48,072 nucleotides of DNA, from contig JAIXMF010000066.1 of the NCBI GenBank assembly GCA_025201365.1, positions 1 through 48,072 on the forward strand. The letters run 5' to 3'. Shown piece by piece: positions 35,919-48,072 of the stretch (position 1 is its first letter; each line of letters begins with the position of its first letter). Under the pieces are notes generated by a model. The model was not told where the DNA came from, made no database searches, and saw nothing but the letters and a program-made list of their open reading frames with translations. Source of the DNA: Syncephalis plumigaleata (taxonomy: Eukaryota; Zoopagomycota; Zoopagomycetes; Zoopagales; Piptocephalidaceae). The position numbers were made by a program, and so were the translations under genes.

Positions 35919-37441
35919 ATGACCCAGTCAACCAGTAATCCAAGCCATGAGGAAGGTCAAGCTGTAGCGCGAGTTGTCGACGAGAAGACGCCGTCTTTGG
36001 CATCGGTCGATCCAAAGAAGGGTAGATTCTCGAAGGCGATGTCTACCCTATTCAAACCGGTTACCATTGCATTCCGTTACCTAATGATGATCAAGGTAAG
36101 TCGAGCAATCATTACTAATGTAAACTATAAAAGACGATCATACTAACCACGATGATGATGGTTACCTAGCTTTCCTACTGGATCATCATTTCTATGGTTG
36201 TTGGTTTATTGATTGGATGGCTTGCTCCCGAGTTTGGTGTTCATTTAAAACCACTTGCTAATGTTTTCCTTCGTATGATTAAATCTCTGATTGTTCCACT
36301 GCTTTTCGCAACGTTAACTGTCGGTATCGCCGGTCATGGTGATGATTTGGCCGCGGTTGGCCGTATGTTCCTCAAGTCCATTGTCTACTTTGAGGTCATC
36401 ACGACCCTTGCCCTTGCTGTCGGTCTCATTGCCGTTAACATCACCAAGCCCGGTGCAGGTGTTAGTCTCGCCGGTCAGTCCGACACGCAAGGCAAGGATC
36501 TTGCTAAACATGAAATCTCCTGGGAGAACGAACTCTACTCCATTGTTCCCGATAGTTTCTTTAAGGCTGCTGCCGAGAATCAAGTGTTGCAGATTGTCGC
36601 TTGTTCCATCATTTTTGCCATTGGCATCATTAAAGTGCAGAATGGTCGGCTTAAACGTCCGATGATAGAGTTTTGCGAGTCTCTGAGCGAGATCATGTTC
36701 AAAGTGACCGCTATCGTCATGTACTTTGCCCCCATTGGTATTGGCGCTGCTATGGCGTCTACCATCGGTGCCAACGGTATCCACGTCATGGTGTCATTGG
36801 GCAAGCTTATCGGCACGCTATACGGTGCATTGGCCATCTTCATCCTACTCGTGTTCTTCCCGGTAATGCTGTTGACGCGCGTGCCATTGCGCGACTTTTT
36901 CAAGGCCGTGGGACAACCCGTGCTCATCGGTTTCTCGACCGCCTCCTCGGAAGCCGCCTTGCCCCTTGCCATGGAGAATCTCTACGAGCTTGGCTGTGCC
37001 CGGAAAGTGGTGGCATTCGTATTGCCCACCGGGTATAGTTTCAATCTTGACGGCACCACCCTCTACCTCTCGTTGGCGGCTGTGTTCTGTGCCCAGGCCG
37101 CTGGCATGGAGTTATCGGTCAGTCGACAAATCGTCATTATGCTCACCCTCATGCTTACGAGCAAGGGTGTGGCCGGTGTACCGCGTGCCTCGCTTGTCGT
37201 TCTCTCGGGTGCCCTCAGCAACTTTGACATCCCCATGGAGGCCATCCCGCTTATCATGGGTGTCGACGCTATCATGGACATGGCACGTACCGGTACTAAC
37301 TTGCTAGGCAACTGTCTAGCCACTGTAGTTGTCGCCAAATGGGAGAACGAATTCCGTACGGTCGAATGGGAGGAGGAACGAGCAGCTCAAGCCCGAGGAG
37401 AAACAAACGAGTCTACGCATAGAGAAGTAGAGGAAGTATAA
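35919..37441 (+). CDS. Dicarboxylate/amino acid:cation symporter (DAACS, SLC1 family), DctA/GltP-like
   Basis: Two exons, 35919-36095 and 36170-37441, give 482 aa; the ATG at 35919 follows a GTG. A soluble N-terminus (about 50 aa) precedes the usual eight helices and two re-entrant loops. Seen: KSLIVPLLFATLTVGIAG, the HP1 serine motif TASSEAALPLAMENL, PTGYSFNLDGTTLYLS, SKGVAGVPRAS in HP2, and DMARTGTNLLGNCLATVVVAKWE in helix 8. The LGN ending, instead of the VGD of animal EAATs, and the PTGYSFNLDGT form follow bacterial DctA/GltP carriers, which are proton-coupled. The substrate is probably C4-dicarboxylates, aspartate or glutamate at the plasma membrane. The main exon is C-rich at third positions and has a single early intron, unlike its intron-dense neighbours. 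Confidence 0.93.
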
Positions 37442-38574
37442 CCATGCCTTCCTCTCCCTCTTTCTACTCGCTCTACTTGCTACGATGTTGTTGTTTCCCG
37501 CATTAATTCCCTATTTCCAATTTTCGGTATCATTTTCGTAAACTATTACGTAAATAAAAGTCTTTTATTTATATATTATAGTATATTCTAATGTATAATA
37601 GATAATAATGATAGGTGACATTAATGCGCGTAAGCTGGTTATAATCATGTGACAATAACCATTAGGATTACTGCATGGTTATTGATCGCACTTTAGCATG
37701 AAAGCTTAATTCAATTTAGATTCTGTCCTCCTTTTGTTGCTTCTTGTAAGTGCTTTATCAATGTAACAATATGACATAGTTGCTTGCTACCTAAAGATGA
37801 GCTATCTCGGTAGTATTACCATTGGATTATATATACACAAGGTATGGTCTCCTTACTCTCGGCTGATCGGTGTTTATTTGTCCGTACTCATCATACGCAA
37901 AAACATATCACACTCCTTGAAGCAATACACGAGCAATTTCATGATGGCACCATCTAATTGGTGGATACAATTTATCACTACATCCGATATGTGTTGCATA
38001 ACATATGTGCACGTATACTGCATGATCCTTGCAAGTGTTGATGCGAAGCTTTAAAAGCCTACATATCATCACTTGGTTCAAGTACTTGTATTAGTCCTAA
38101 ACAAGCAATTCCTTATCTTTACATTTAGCATAGCTTACGATCATTTTGAACTAAAAGGTATGTTAATATATTGCACCTATCTTTGTTCATGTAGAGGAAG
38201 AAATATATGCATTGAATGTCTAGCCAGGTTCTCTTTCTCTCTCTCTTTCTCTTGTCAAGTAGACGAGTGTAACATGCCATGCATGCCAGACAGAGTAAAC
38301 GAACAAATAGGCAAAGCTTGCCTTACAGACTACTTAAGAATAATAGAGCATGCTCTCACTAATTAGATGTAGTCGCAAAGAAAGGCGTGGCATTTTCCCA
38401 TTGATGAAATCCATCAGATATTTCGTATAAAGGCAGGATCAGCGTTATGGCATACTAACTCCGCTTTGTTCTCGTTTATTCTCGTCTCCATTATTACTAT
38501 ACTTTAGAAGGTTTCTTTATTCGTTCTGGCTATTGAAGCTACATTGTTGCTTTCATCTCATCGATCTCTACCTG
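37442..38574. other. Intergenic region before the reductase gene
   Basis: AT-rich 3' flank of the carrier, then two medium open frames (37797-38054, 38073-38366) without recognisable domains; not called. A TATA-like gtataaag at about 38425-38432 lies upstream of a T/C-rich leader, probably the reductase promoter. Confidence 0.45.
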
Positions 38575-38785
38575 GTAAGTAGTCGAACACGGCACGTAAT
38601 AACAACTATTTGGTTTGTCATTACCATCGAGTATGAACTATTCTCGTGCTGGTTGTCACAAGTAGAAAGTCAAAGTGGCTAATTGTAGTTTGGCAACCGA
38701 ATACTACTCGTTGTAATCTAGCTAGTAATTGATCGTGCTTTCATTAAACTAATGCATATATTGTCTATATTCTCCATGCTATTAG
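38575..38785 (+). promoter_or_regulatory. Probable 5' UTR intron of the reductase gene
   Basis: A donor g|gtaagt at 38575 and acceptor attag at 38785 lie just 8 bp before the ATG at 38794. Splicing would remove the earlier in-frame ATG at 38752, so the shorter start is preferred. Confidence 0.55.
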
Positions 38786-38793
38786 ATTGCATA

Positions 38794-41244
38794 ATGTCAT
38801 CTGCTGTCTCGCTTGACACTCTAGTCGTCGCTGGCCTGGTGGTTAGTGGCGCGATATATCTGTTCAGAGGAGCACTATTCGGTGATCAGTCTGGACCGGC
38901 AAAAGCTATTGGTGGCAATGGCGCTACAGCCAATGGTGGACTTAACGGCGTACAACGCAAGAGACGCTCGCGTAATTTCGTACAAGTTATGAACGAAACA
39001 GTAAGTACTCTCTAGCAAAAATTTATTGCTATCGTATGCCTACATGCTACTATATTTGGGATTAACGCGCCGCCTTGCCTGCTATTAGGACAAGAATGTA
39101 ATTGTCTTTTTTGGCTCACAAACCGGCACTGCCGAGGATTATGCCAACCGTATTGCCAAGGAGGCGCAAAAACGCTACGGTCTTCGGTGCATGGTCGCTG
39201 ATATCGAGGATTACGACATGGAACGGCTGGATCGTTTGCCAAGCGATCACCTGGCCATTTTTGTGGTGGCTACCTATGGTGAGGGCGAGCCCACTGATAA
39301 TGCCACCGAGTTCTGGAACTTCCTCATTGTCGACTCGGAGGGTGATGTCCCCACCTTTAGTCGTCAGGACGAGGGTGACATCGAGGAGATGGACGAGGAG
39401 GGCAACTCCACGGAAGGTCGACCTCTGCACAATCTACGCTACGTCATGTTCGGTCTTGGCAATCGCACGTATGAACACTTTAACGCGGTAGCACGACGCT
39501 TGGATCAACGCTTTACGAGTTTAGGCGCACGTCGCATTGGTGAACGTGGTGAAGGCGATGACGATGGCAATCTCGAGGAAGATTTCATTTCATGGAAGAG
39601 TGGAGCATGGCAAGCTATCGCTGAAGTCATGCACGTAAGCGAGCAATCTGAATCGTAAGTGTAGTCATTACTCGATCATTTGGCATTAGTGACATTACTA
39701 ATAATGTTTCTTTATTATTATTAATTAGTGCTCATGACCGGAATATATCCTAACTGAATTAAACGAGGGCGAATACGATCCGAATAACGTTTATCACGGC
39801 GAGTTAACCGAGCGTCGTCTAGCTGGTGCCGGTACCGTTTATGACATTAAACGACCATATATGGCTAGTTACAGGTTACTCGACAGCTATTCGCCACTGA
39901 GGCACAACGGTACTGCGTGCATGCTGAAGTGGATCTACGCGGATCAAATATCTCCTACACTGCGGTGACCATTTAGCAATCTGGCCTGTAAACTCGGAGG
40001 ATGAAGTACTACGAATAGCGAATGCCTGCGGTATTAGCAAGGACAAACTAGACACGGTAGTGCGTGTAGTGAGTTCTGATGAGACCGCCGCTAAAAAGTA
40101 TCCATTCCCACAACCAACGACTTATCGTGATATCTTCCGCCATTACATTGATATAAACTCGTGTCCATCTCGTGAATTCGTGGCATTACTGGCGGCGCAG
40201 TTTGTTACCGATCCATCTGCAAAAGCCTATCTCACACGATTGGGCAGCGACAAAGAAGCGTATCATCGTGAAGTGCTAGAATGCACATGAATCTAGCAAC
40301 TCTCGTTGAACAAGCAAGAGCAGCAGCAGCAGCAACTGCAGCAACTGATGATGCCGATGACAAAGCAGCACCATGGACCATTCCAGTGGCTATAGCCATC
40401 GAAGGATTGGGTCGATTACAACCACGTTACTACAGTATTAGTTCCAGTCCCAAGATGAATCAGCATCATGCTCATCTACTGCAGTTGTCGTTGATCAAGA
40501 AGTGTCCTACAATCGTCGATTCCAGGGTGTAGCCACAAACTATCTACTGGCTGCGCACACTCGTCTAACTAGCGACAGTATTGTCAATGTCAATGGTCTC
40601 GCTAATGGTGATGTCACCACGGTCATCGAGTCACACTACGAAATGGAAACACACAAGCTAATTACGGAACAAGTTGCCGAGGAACTCAACGATATCAATC
40701 AATCCAGTAGTCTACGTGTACGTGTACCGGTATTCGTACGACCATGCTCGAACTTTAAATTGCCACGCGATACCACTCGTCCAGTCATTATGGTGGGACC
40801 TGGCACGGGTGTCGCTCCTTTCCGTGCATTTGTGCAGGAACGCGTATACTGGCGCGTAAAGGCGTGGAACTCGGTCCGACTATTCTCTTCTTCGGCTGTC
40901 GACATCGCGAGCACGATTTCTTGTATCGCGAGGAATGGGACGCGTACTTTAAGGAGTTGCCAGCCGATAAGAGTGAAATGATACTGGCATTCTCGCGCGA
41001 ACAAGACAAGAAGGTCTACGTGCAAGATCGTATGCATGAACGTCAAACCGATCTATGGCGTTGGTTGCACGACGAAAAAGGCTACTTCTACGTGTGCGGT
41101 GATGCTAAGAACATGGCTCGTGCCGTTAATAATCAACTTGTTGCCATGGCACAGGAAGTGGGTGGATTAGACGAAGAACAAGCGGTGCAATGGGTGAAGG
41201 ATCTACGCGCTCATGGTCGATATCAAGAGGATGTATGGTCGTAA
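38794..41244 (+). CDS. NADPH-cytochrome P450 reductase, frame broken several times in this sequence
   Basis: Exons 38794-39000, 39089-39654 and 39729-41244. An N-terminal ER anchor ([19 protein letters not shown]) is followed by the FMN domain ([45 protein letters not shown]). The FAD domain has [17 protein letters not shown] and GVATNYLL. The NADPH domain has [18 protein letters not shown] and ends in the family's invariant YQEDVWS. The enzyme passes electrons from NADPH through FAD and FMN to P450s and squalene epoxidase at the ER. Exon 3 reads through only if six single-base losses are allowed, near 39740, 39872, 39964, 40282, 40475 and 40848. Several fit a doubled base reduced to one (GGG to GG, CC to C). 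Protein similarity is strong on both sides of each, so sequence error is likelier than a pseudogene. Confidence 0.9.
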
Positions 41245-41474
41245 TTCTCGTTAGTCAACTACTACTACTACTATTATTACTATTGTTGCATCATCATTAA
41301 GATCTTCTTTATTATTACAAACGCGTATATACATTCATATATATTTAACTATAACCGATATTTCATGAAATGTTACCTATTCATTCATTCATTAACATAG
41401 CTCTATGTAATACGAATAATATTGACCAAATTTATTGATTACTGAATGTACTAATCAAATAACATATTCACTCA

Positions 41475-44400
41475 TTAATGTCCACCGGTCAATGTGACCT
41501 CTAGCGTATTAAATCGGAATGGGTCAGCACTACGCGTACGTGTAAAACGCAATTCTTGATTGTCCTCATCATCATCGTCCCAATCATCGCCGGCAGCTTG
41601 AATGTATCCGGTCGAAGACATCGTCGTTTAATCCAACGGTACAATTCACTAAGAATAATAAATATAACCACGGCAATGATGACCAATGCCCATTCCCAAG
41701 TCAATGGTTTATGCTTGAATACCTCGGTGTTTACCCTATTATAATAAACATGTTAAAGAGATGAATATGAATATGAATATGATAGCTAGTTAGCTAGCTA
41801 CTTACACTGGTATGTAGAGTGCAGGGAAGAGCAATAGAATGCCTAATAGCATGCTAAACACCACTGGCTTGCTCTTGTTTAAGCGTCGGAAGTTACGTGG
41901 TGTCCATTGTGGTGCACGCAATGAACGGCAATTCAATGTATGGATAAGAATTAATAGGGTAAGCGTGGCGTAACCTGTACCGCGTGCTTTGAATACAAGA
42001 TTACAGGCATCGGAGAAGTCGTGATTACAATTGCTGCCTAGTTGTCCATCGCCAAACCCGTAAATGACAAGTACGAAATTGGACAGTGAAAGTATTCCCA
42101 TCCAGAAACCGTAGTAGAAAATATCACAAACAACCTCGGGAGCAAATAGACCTCGGCCAATACGACGAGGTGGTCGAAGCATAATATCTCTGGTGGCGGG
42201 TTCCACACCCAATGCCATGGCAGGAGGTGAGCTATTAATGATCCGGTTATTAGTACTAATATACAAATATCATCACTGCTATATTGCTTACCTTGTAATC
42301 ATATTAAGGAATAGAATTTGTAATGGAGACATTGGATAGACGGATACACCTTCACTATCACTAAATACCAAACCGATAACAAGGGCAATCACTTCGGCTA
42401 CATTGGCTGTATAATCAAATTAACAAGTATAATTAGTTAATGCTTCATGATTACTACTGCTACTACAACACTTACTCGACATGAGATGTAGTACGAATTT
42501 CTGTATATTCGCAAAGATACGACGTCCTTCGGCAATGGCGCGAACAATCGTGGAAAAGTTATCATCGGTCAATACGATATCTGACGCTGTTTCGCCACAT
42601 CCGATCTCCTAATCCCATAGCAATACCGATATCGGCAATCTTTAAACTAGGTGAATCTAAATATACACGTAACAATAAGATATACGATTACTACATTAGT
42701 TGACTGAGATGACGATGCAAAAGTAAAGCAACAATGAGGAGTACTTACCATTGACGCCGTCACCTGTCATGGCAACAACACGATTACGTGCGTGTAAGGC
42801 ACCGATCATCTTGACCTTAGTATCGGGACTACAACGAGCCACCACCAATGGTAGTTCGCTAATGTTCTTCAACTCTTCGTCGCTCAACACGTCAAACTGA
42901 CTAGCAGACATGGTAAGTTGAGCAGTGGACACGGCAACACCATCAGCATTCGATTCCGCTTGACTTGTAGTAGTAATGGTGGTGGCATTTCTTTGATTAG
43001 TTCGATTATGCTGATGACGATTGACCCACTACTTGTTGATGTAGTATCGAGGTGACTTCATTGGATGATCGGAAGTACCACCGGTTAATGCGGCCCAACG
43101 CTTCTTCAAGCGTAAGCGACGACGACGCCAACGACGATGATGACGTCGCTTAGAGCCAGCCATCGCAAATACTGGACCTTCACCGGACCACTGCAGAATG
43201 CCGACCTCCTTGGCGATGGCCGTGGCAGTCGATGGATGATCACCCGTCAGCATGTGCACGGTGATACCCGCTCGATGACAACGTTTCACGCTAGGAAGCG
43301 ATTCAGCGCGAGGAGGATCGTAAATGCCCACTAATCCTAAGAGTGTCATATCTTGATCGATTCTTTCTCGATCCTCGAGTATCTCAGCATGACATTCTTC
43401 AGGATTGATCTCACGATAAGCAAGACCTAGTACACGCTGTAGTAGAAGAAAAATAGACATTAATTACTACTACAATTACTATTAGTGTTGTTGTAGTTTG
43501 ACTTACTAGACCATCCGATGCCATGTCATCGACTACCGGTTGAATCCAATCCCATACGGCAGAGCCTGGCACTGGCCACACCTTGCCGTGTTTATCGACC
43601 AGACGCGTGCATCGTTCGGCCACTCGCTCGGATGCTCCCTTAAGGAAGGCGATCGTTTTACCGGCGAGTGGACGTGTCGTATCGTCGTATGAGGCAGCGG
43701 GCACTTTATAGACGGAACTCATACGCTTCACGCTTACTATCGAATGGATGCTCGTAGAGCAGTTTAAAGTTTTGCACTGTATCAGTATTGGCCGTGAGTT
43801 GTTGACGACCATGCTTCAATTTCGTAGCGAATACTTGAAGGGCAATCTATATATATAATGATGAGATAATGATCATACACTCATTAGCTATTTGTAATAG
43901 ACATGCTTGGTTTATCGTTGTGCTTGAGATATTACCTCTGTGGGGTCACCCAATCCTTCCCATTCGCCTTTCTTCGATCTACGTATACTGGCGACATTGC
44001 ATAACGCTGCACACTCGACCAACAACTGAGCTGGCAGTGTCATTTGCGACCATTCAAACGCGTTGCGGTTGCATTTGATTCTCTCCGTGTCCTCTTGCGT
44101 TTCCGGTTTCTTCCTCTTCCTCTACCGCATCGATGGTATCGCTACTATCATTTTCACGATCATCGACACCATCAAGATCGGGTCGACCCTCCATTAATAT
44201 CTCGCCCACCGGTTCAATACCCGTGCCAGTAACCGAGAAATAACCATCGCTTGGTGTGTAGAAACGAGTCAGTACATTTTCGATTGAGTAAGTGTACCCG
44301 TCTACAATATGCCATTAGTATCTATGTATGTATATTACACTAAATAATTGCTTACCTTATCCGAGCAAATATTGGTCACTGCACCAAGTGCTTCAAGTGC

Positions 44401-45779
44401 ACTTAGTGTCGTACTATAGCTTTATTCTTGGCCATACTACGTACACCAATGGCCATAGTCAATGTTACCTAATGGTGCATGTTTCAGCATTAGCAATCAA
44501 TCAATAAGTAAATAAGTAAATAGAATACTTGAATGATATTACTACTTACCACTGCCACCATGCCTTCAGGAAATGACTGCAATCGCTAATGAAATGGCAT
44601 AGATTAGAATATCCGGTGTTACATTGAACTTATTGACACCGAATACAACGATAGCTAATAGAATAGCCACACCGAATAGAATGTAGGCCAATCGATCAAG
44701 ACTAGATGTTATTATTAGTTAGTTAGCTATAATCAGAATATATATATATGTGTGCATACCTCTTTTGCAACAATGTCTTTTGACTACTGGTCGTCTCGGT
44801 GAGTCTTTTGGCAATCTTGCCAATCTCTGTACTCATGCCTGTGTGCACGACAATACCTAGTATACGTCATTGATGAATTAGTAATGTGCCATAACTAGTC
44901 ATGTCTAATGTAATGCTTACCTTTACCTCGACCCTTCGTTACTAGTGTACTGGATACGTCATGTTAATACGATCACCAATACCCTCTTCTGGATTGGGAA
45001 TAACCATATACTATCATTATGTTAACCTATTAGCAATAGATTGTAGTGTAGTAATAAAGCAAAAACACTTACTCTTTGGCCACAGGTTACTGATTCACCG
45101 GTCAATAGCGCTTCGTCGATTTCCAGATTGACTACCTCGAATAAACGACAATCGGCGCAAATGATGTCACCTAGTTCAAAATAGAACTATATCACCCTAG
45201 ATAAACCACTTTTTAGTCAACTATCAAGTAAACGCAGCCATCATCATTGCTACTTACGGGTACAACCTCACGTGTAGGCAAGTAAGCAATACGACCATCT
45301 CGCATTACACGAGCAGTTGGACTTGACATACGACGAAGTGAATCCATGGTCTTTTCCGCTTTGAACTCTTGTATAAATCCAATCGCGGCATTGAACAGGA
45401 TAATCGCGGCAATTACACCGCCTTCAATGTAGTCACCTGCTGCAAATGCCACCGCCTAAGCAGTTCATATTCATGGTTAGACATAATACATGGCAATACA
45501 TCACTACTTTACCATAGCAATAACAGGACAAGATTAAAGCATTCATAAATTGGTGTAGCAACACTTTCCACGCGCTTACACCACTGCTGCCTTTCAGCTC
45601 GTTCGGACCTGACTCGTGCAATAGACGTTGTCGTGCAGTGGATGCCGAAAGTCCATCTTCCAGATCAGTTTTTAATATCTCGACCACTTGAACCGGCTCC
45701 ATCGTATGATATGCGGTGGAAGAGGATGCCTCGACCGGCTGGCGACGATCCGTCGACTTTTTCTCACACTATCTGACAT
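41475..45779 (-). CDS. ENA-type P-type ATPase (type IID sodium/potassium exporter), frame broken many times in this sequence
   Basis: About a dozen minus-strand exons from ATG 45779 to stop 41475; the first ones are 45513-45779, 45258-45455, 45073-45196, 44921-45010 and 44760-44856. Family signatures in order: cation-ATPase N-terminal DGLSASTARQRLL..GPNEL, AEKTMDSLRRMSSPTARVMRDG, DEALLTGES, PEGM in helix 4, ALEALGAVTNICSDK then TGTLTQSKM (phosphorylated Asp in the DKTGT motif, split by an intron), KGEWEGLGDPTE, KGASERV, MLTGDHP, and MTGDGVN then SPSLKIADIGIAMG. Six C-terminal helices end in an acidic tail rich in DDDDED. IID pumps export sodium or potassium at the plasma membrane under salt or alkaline stress. 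Roughly ten apparent one-base gains or losses plus an in-frame TAG at 43029-43031 interrupt it. Similarity continues across each, pointing to sequence error or very recent loss. Confidence 0.88.
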
Positions 45780-46041
45780 GACTACCGGTGATAATATCGA
45801 AACCTGGATGGACCGTAATGGTGAAAATGGTAAAGTGGAACAACGACAACAAGTGTAAAAACAACTTGATAGAGTAATAGCTTGATAAAGAATAGCTTAA
45901 TAGATACGATACAATACTGTTTCGTATTGATATAAAAAAAGCGAAAGAAATTGATAACTGTTGCTGCTGCTGCTGCTGATGTATCTGATAGATTGCCAAG
46001 GTATTTTAAAGCAAACCAATTGATGACGACAATTCCGCGGT
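45780..46041. promoter_or_regulatory. Upstream region of the ATPase gene
   Basis: AT-rich, with a GCT/CTG repeat at about 45961-45979. Likely 5' leader and promoter; no clear TATA box. Confidence 0.3.
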
Positions 46042-46229
46042 CTATTCATACATGAATGAAACTAGCCTGTGACTCATCTTCGCCTGTGCTCTAGATATTC
46101 GCTTAACGTGCCACTTGTATGACATCATGATAGAAAAGATACTAGCGCTCAACGAAAGTATGATTAATTGTTTCCATGGAACCTTCCATAGATGGACTGC
46201 TACTTTGTTCAACAGTTCATCTCCATAAT
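46042..46229 (-). CDS. Possible terminal exon of a small membrane protein, doubtful
   Basis: On the minus strand an acceptor (cacatag) at about 46230 is followed by an open frame to a stop at 46042, containing KVPWKQLIILSLSASIFSIMMSYKWHVKRISRAQAKM: one hydrophobic helix and a basic tail. Composition is more gene-like than the surroundings. An upstream exon could not be fixed; a 35-codon ATG frame near 46460-46370 is one option. Confidence 0.25.
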
Positions 46230-46588
46230 CTATGTGAATATTAATCTGCGTGCACAAGCAAGCGTGTGTGTATTCGTATAGGTATATCCATTCTATTGAT
46301 ATATATGAGTTCAAATACATGATGGTATTTAGGAGACCGATATTGTACATTGATACAAGATGTGCCATGGACTAGTCGATATGATTTGATTCTTTCTCTT
46401 CTTCTGGAAGATGCATCACCACTATGGGAATATAAGAATGGAGCTTTGTAGTACGCCTGTAATTATAGAATTCCATGGTCAAGGCGGAGAACCTCGGAGA
46501 ACAATGGAATTTCCCGAGTTATTCCGAATTAGTATTTGTACATACACGTTTCCATTCATCCTATTCCTATGGATTGATCACAATATAC

Positions 46589-46612
46589 ACGCGTGCGTGC
46601 GTGCGTGTGTGT
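46589..46612. repeat. (GCGT)n/(GT)n microsatellite
   Basis: cgcgtgcgtgcgtgcgtgtgtg-type run. Confidence 0.85.
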
Positions 46613-47526
46613 CTTACAACGAGTACACTAGATAATGCTAATGATGATGCAATTTACTGTATACGGCACAGGAGTGTGTAACAATGACGGATACGCGGTA
46701 GACTTGGTAAATTAAAGCGATAGCCACACTCTATCGATAAGAAGACAAGGGGACATTCGAATCTAGACCGTGAACGTAGCACGTTATAAGAATGAATGAT
46801 CATGTCATTCAATGTAGATTAAGGATCCACACGAAATTACGCGTAAAATGACGTTGACACAAATCAAGACGTGAGTAATTCATAGACAATCACTGAACTC
46901 TAAAATTAACATGTATATTATAGTAGTTTATGATGAATGATGATATGTACCAGTCGATTGCACTATCATTTATCATAGATCTACACTTTTCCTCTATTGC
47001 TAGGTCATTTATTAATGATGGATCTTAGTATCAAATATGAATACTTGTAGAACATGCGATCCAGTAATCAATCATACGATGAGATATATTCGCGTATTGC
47101 AATGTTATCTATACTTGATATTTCCGTATAGATTGCAACCATTGACTTGTTAGTTACAACATACGGAATAATAGTATCAAAACCTGTCATTACTATCATT
47201 TCATTGGCGGTAATTGCCACATTGTTTGCCGCAGGTTAAAAATGGACTTGCCGGTTCAATTGTTATGAATGCATAGTAGCATGCACTCCCTAAGCCTTTT
47301 CCAGCAGTTACAGCTGAAACAAGCCTTTGAGCAAGTTTAGATGCTAGCGCTACGCGTGCATCTTTTCACTTACTCCTGTATCATCCTGCTGTTTACACTT
47401 GTCTCCGTCTAGCCATCTATCTATCTATTGGTATACGTGCTCATGGTGGAATGGTTTCTTTTCTTTTATACAGAGGGCATTGCATTTGACAAAATTCCTC
47501 TTTATTTATCACAATCATTTGAACAT

Positions 47527-47557
47527 CACACACACGCACACGCACACGCACGCACAC
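47527..47557. repeat. (CA)n microsatellite with CG interruptions
   Basis: cacacacacgcacacgcaca-type run in the T/C-rich leader-like region. Confidence 0.9.
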
Positions 47558-48072
47558 TTGCACTTTGTTGCTCTCTATTTTACTTGTTTTTTTCCTTCTT
47601 TCTATTGTAGCGCAAAGTGGTGCCTTTCCATCGTTGCTACATCGTGCACGTCTCGGGCCATCTCTCTCTCTCTCTTCTCTTCTCTTCTCTCTCTCCTGTT
47701 CCCGCTTTCTATTCAATAGCCTCGTGTCGAACTGTCTTTCTTGTAACGACGGTAGTTATCGCGACAATTTATGCTTATTTACGCTTTTCACTCGTGTTAT
47801 TGGTATTCCTGGCATTCTAAATCACCTTTCTCTCCCTACTAGATTGCGATAATATACGCGTCTTTCCTTGCCACTACACTTGACGGTTTGCCTCCAACAA
47901 CAAACACAAAACGACAGATCTGTCTCTGCAGCTTGGTAAGCACTAATCTAGCCGCTATAGTGTGCATGTAACGCGTTTTCAATCATAGATAGATAGATAC
48001 ATTGTATAAGCAGCTATACGATGATATGATGGAATAGAAGCATTATAGATGATATAGCGTTGATTAATCGTG

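Larger units (their letters stand above)
46230..48072. other. Gene-less right end, with probable 5' leader of a gene beyond the window
   Basis: From 46700 to 47390 nothing is recognisable. From about 47400 the plus strand becomes strongly T/C-rich (CT runs near 47660-47700), like the leaders of other genes here. A consensus donor cttg|gtaagc occurs at 47936 after a CAA-rich stretch. I read this as the transcribed 5' leader of a plus-strand gene lying outside the window. Open frames in it come from pyrimidine bias. Confidence 0.4.

Noticed and set aside
36314-37338. Antisense frames opposite the DAACS carrier
   Set aside because: They are produced by C-rich third codon positions of the carrier; no independent motif.
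40060-41244. Three separate genes after the reductase flavodoxin domain
   Set aside because: FAD- and NADPH-binding segments follow one another with overlapping ends, as expected of one reductase with shifted frames.
41501-45702. Several separate small genes on the minus strand
   Set aside because: Their products are consecutive parts of one ENA-type ATPase in the right order, so they are exons and frame-shifted pieces of a single gene.

Overview
The window is nuclear DNA of a fungus. It is AT-rich, with compact genes split by many short introns (mostly 45-100 bp, GT-AG, two GC-AG). The exon joins below were worked out by reading frame and splice sites, and for all but two genes they close in frame. 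The gene set (membrane-anchored GH5 exo-beta-1,3-glucanase, ENA-type P-ATPase, cytochrome P450 reductase, Polo kinase, Top1, Rrn3) is fungal. The DctA/GltP-like dicarboxylate carrier, the odd membrane and secreted proteins and a Fanzor nuclease suggest an early-diverging (zygomycete-grade) lineage. That placement is inference.

Layout. 1-1.7 kb: right part of a dispersed non-coding repeat (copy C1). 2.2-4.2 kb (-): GH5 exo-glucanase. 4.9-8.4 kb (-): DNA topoisomerase I, 14 exons. 9.3-10 kb: inverted left part of the same repeat (C2). 10.6-12.9 kb (+): a complete Fanzor (eukaryotic TnpB-like RNA-guided nuclease), one intron, own TATA box. 15.4-18.1 kb (+): Polo-like kinase. 18.8-27.7 kb: an accessory block with a seven-TM protein, a two-TM surface protein, repeat copy C3, a secreted protein with a kinase-like fold lacking all catalytic residues, a small ORF with an apparent one-base break, and a secreted fasciclin-like protein. 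28.2-30.7 kb (+): RRN3. 30.9-32.6 kb (-): nuclear low-complexity protein, possibly PEHE-like. 35.9-37.4 kb (+): DAACS (SLC1) carrier. 38.8-41.2 kb (+): NADPH-cytochrome P450 reductase. 41.5-45.8 kb (-): ENA-type P-type ATPase. 45.8-48.1 kb: gene-poor, probably the 5' leader of a gene beyond the window.

Housekeeping genes (Top1, Plk, Rrn3) frame the accessory material. The most notable items are the intact Fanzor with the displaced catalytic glutamate typical of its family, the secreted pseudokinase, and a run of single-base frame breaks confined mainly to 39.7-45.8 kb. Those breaks look more like sequence error than decay. No tRNA, rRNA, CRISPR array or retroelement coding region was recognised.
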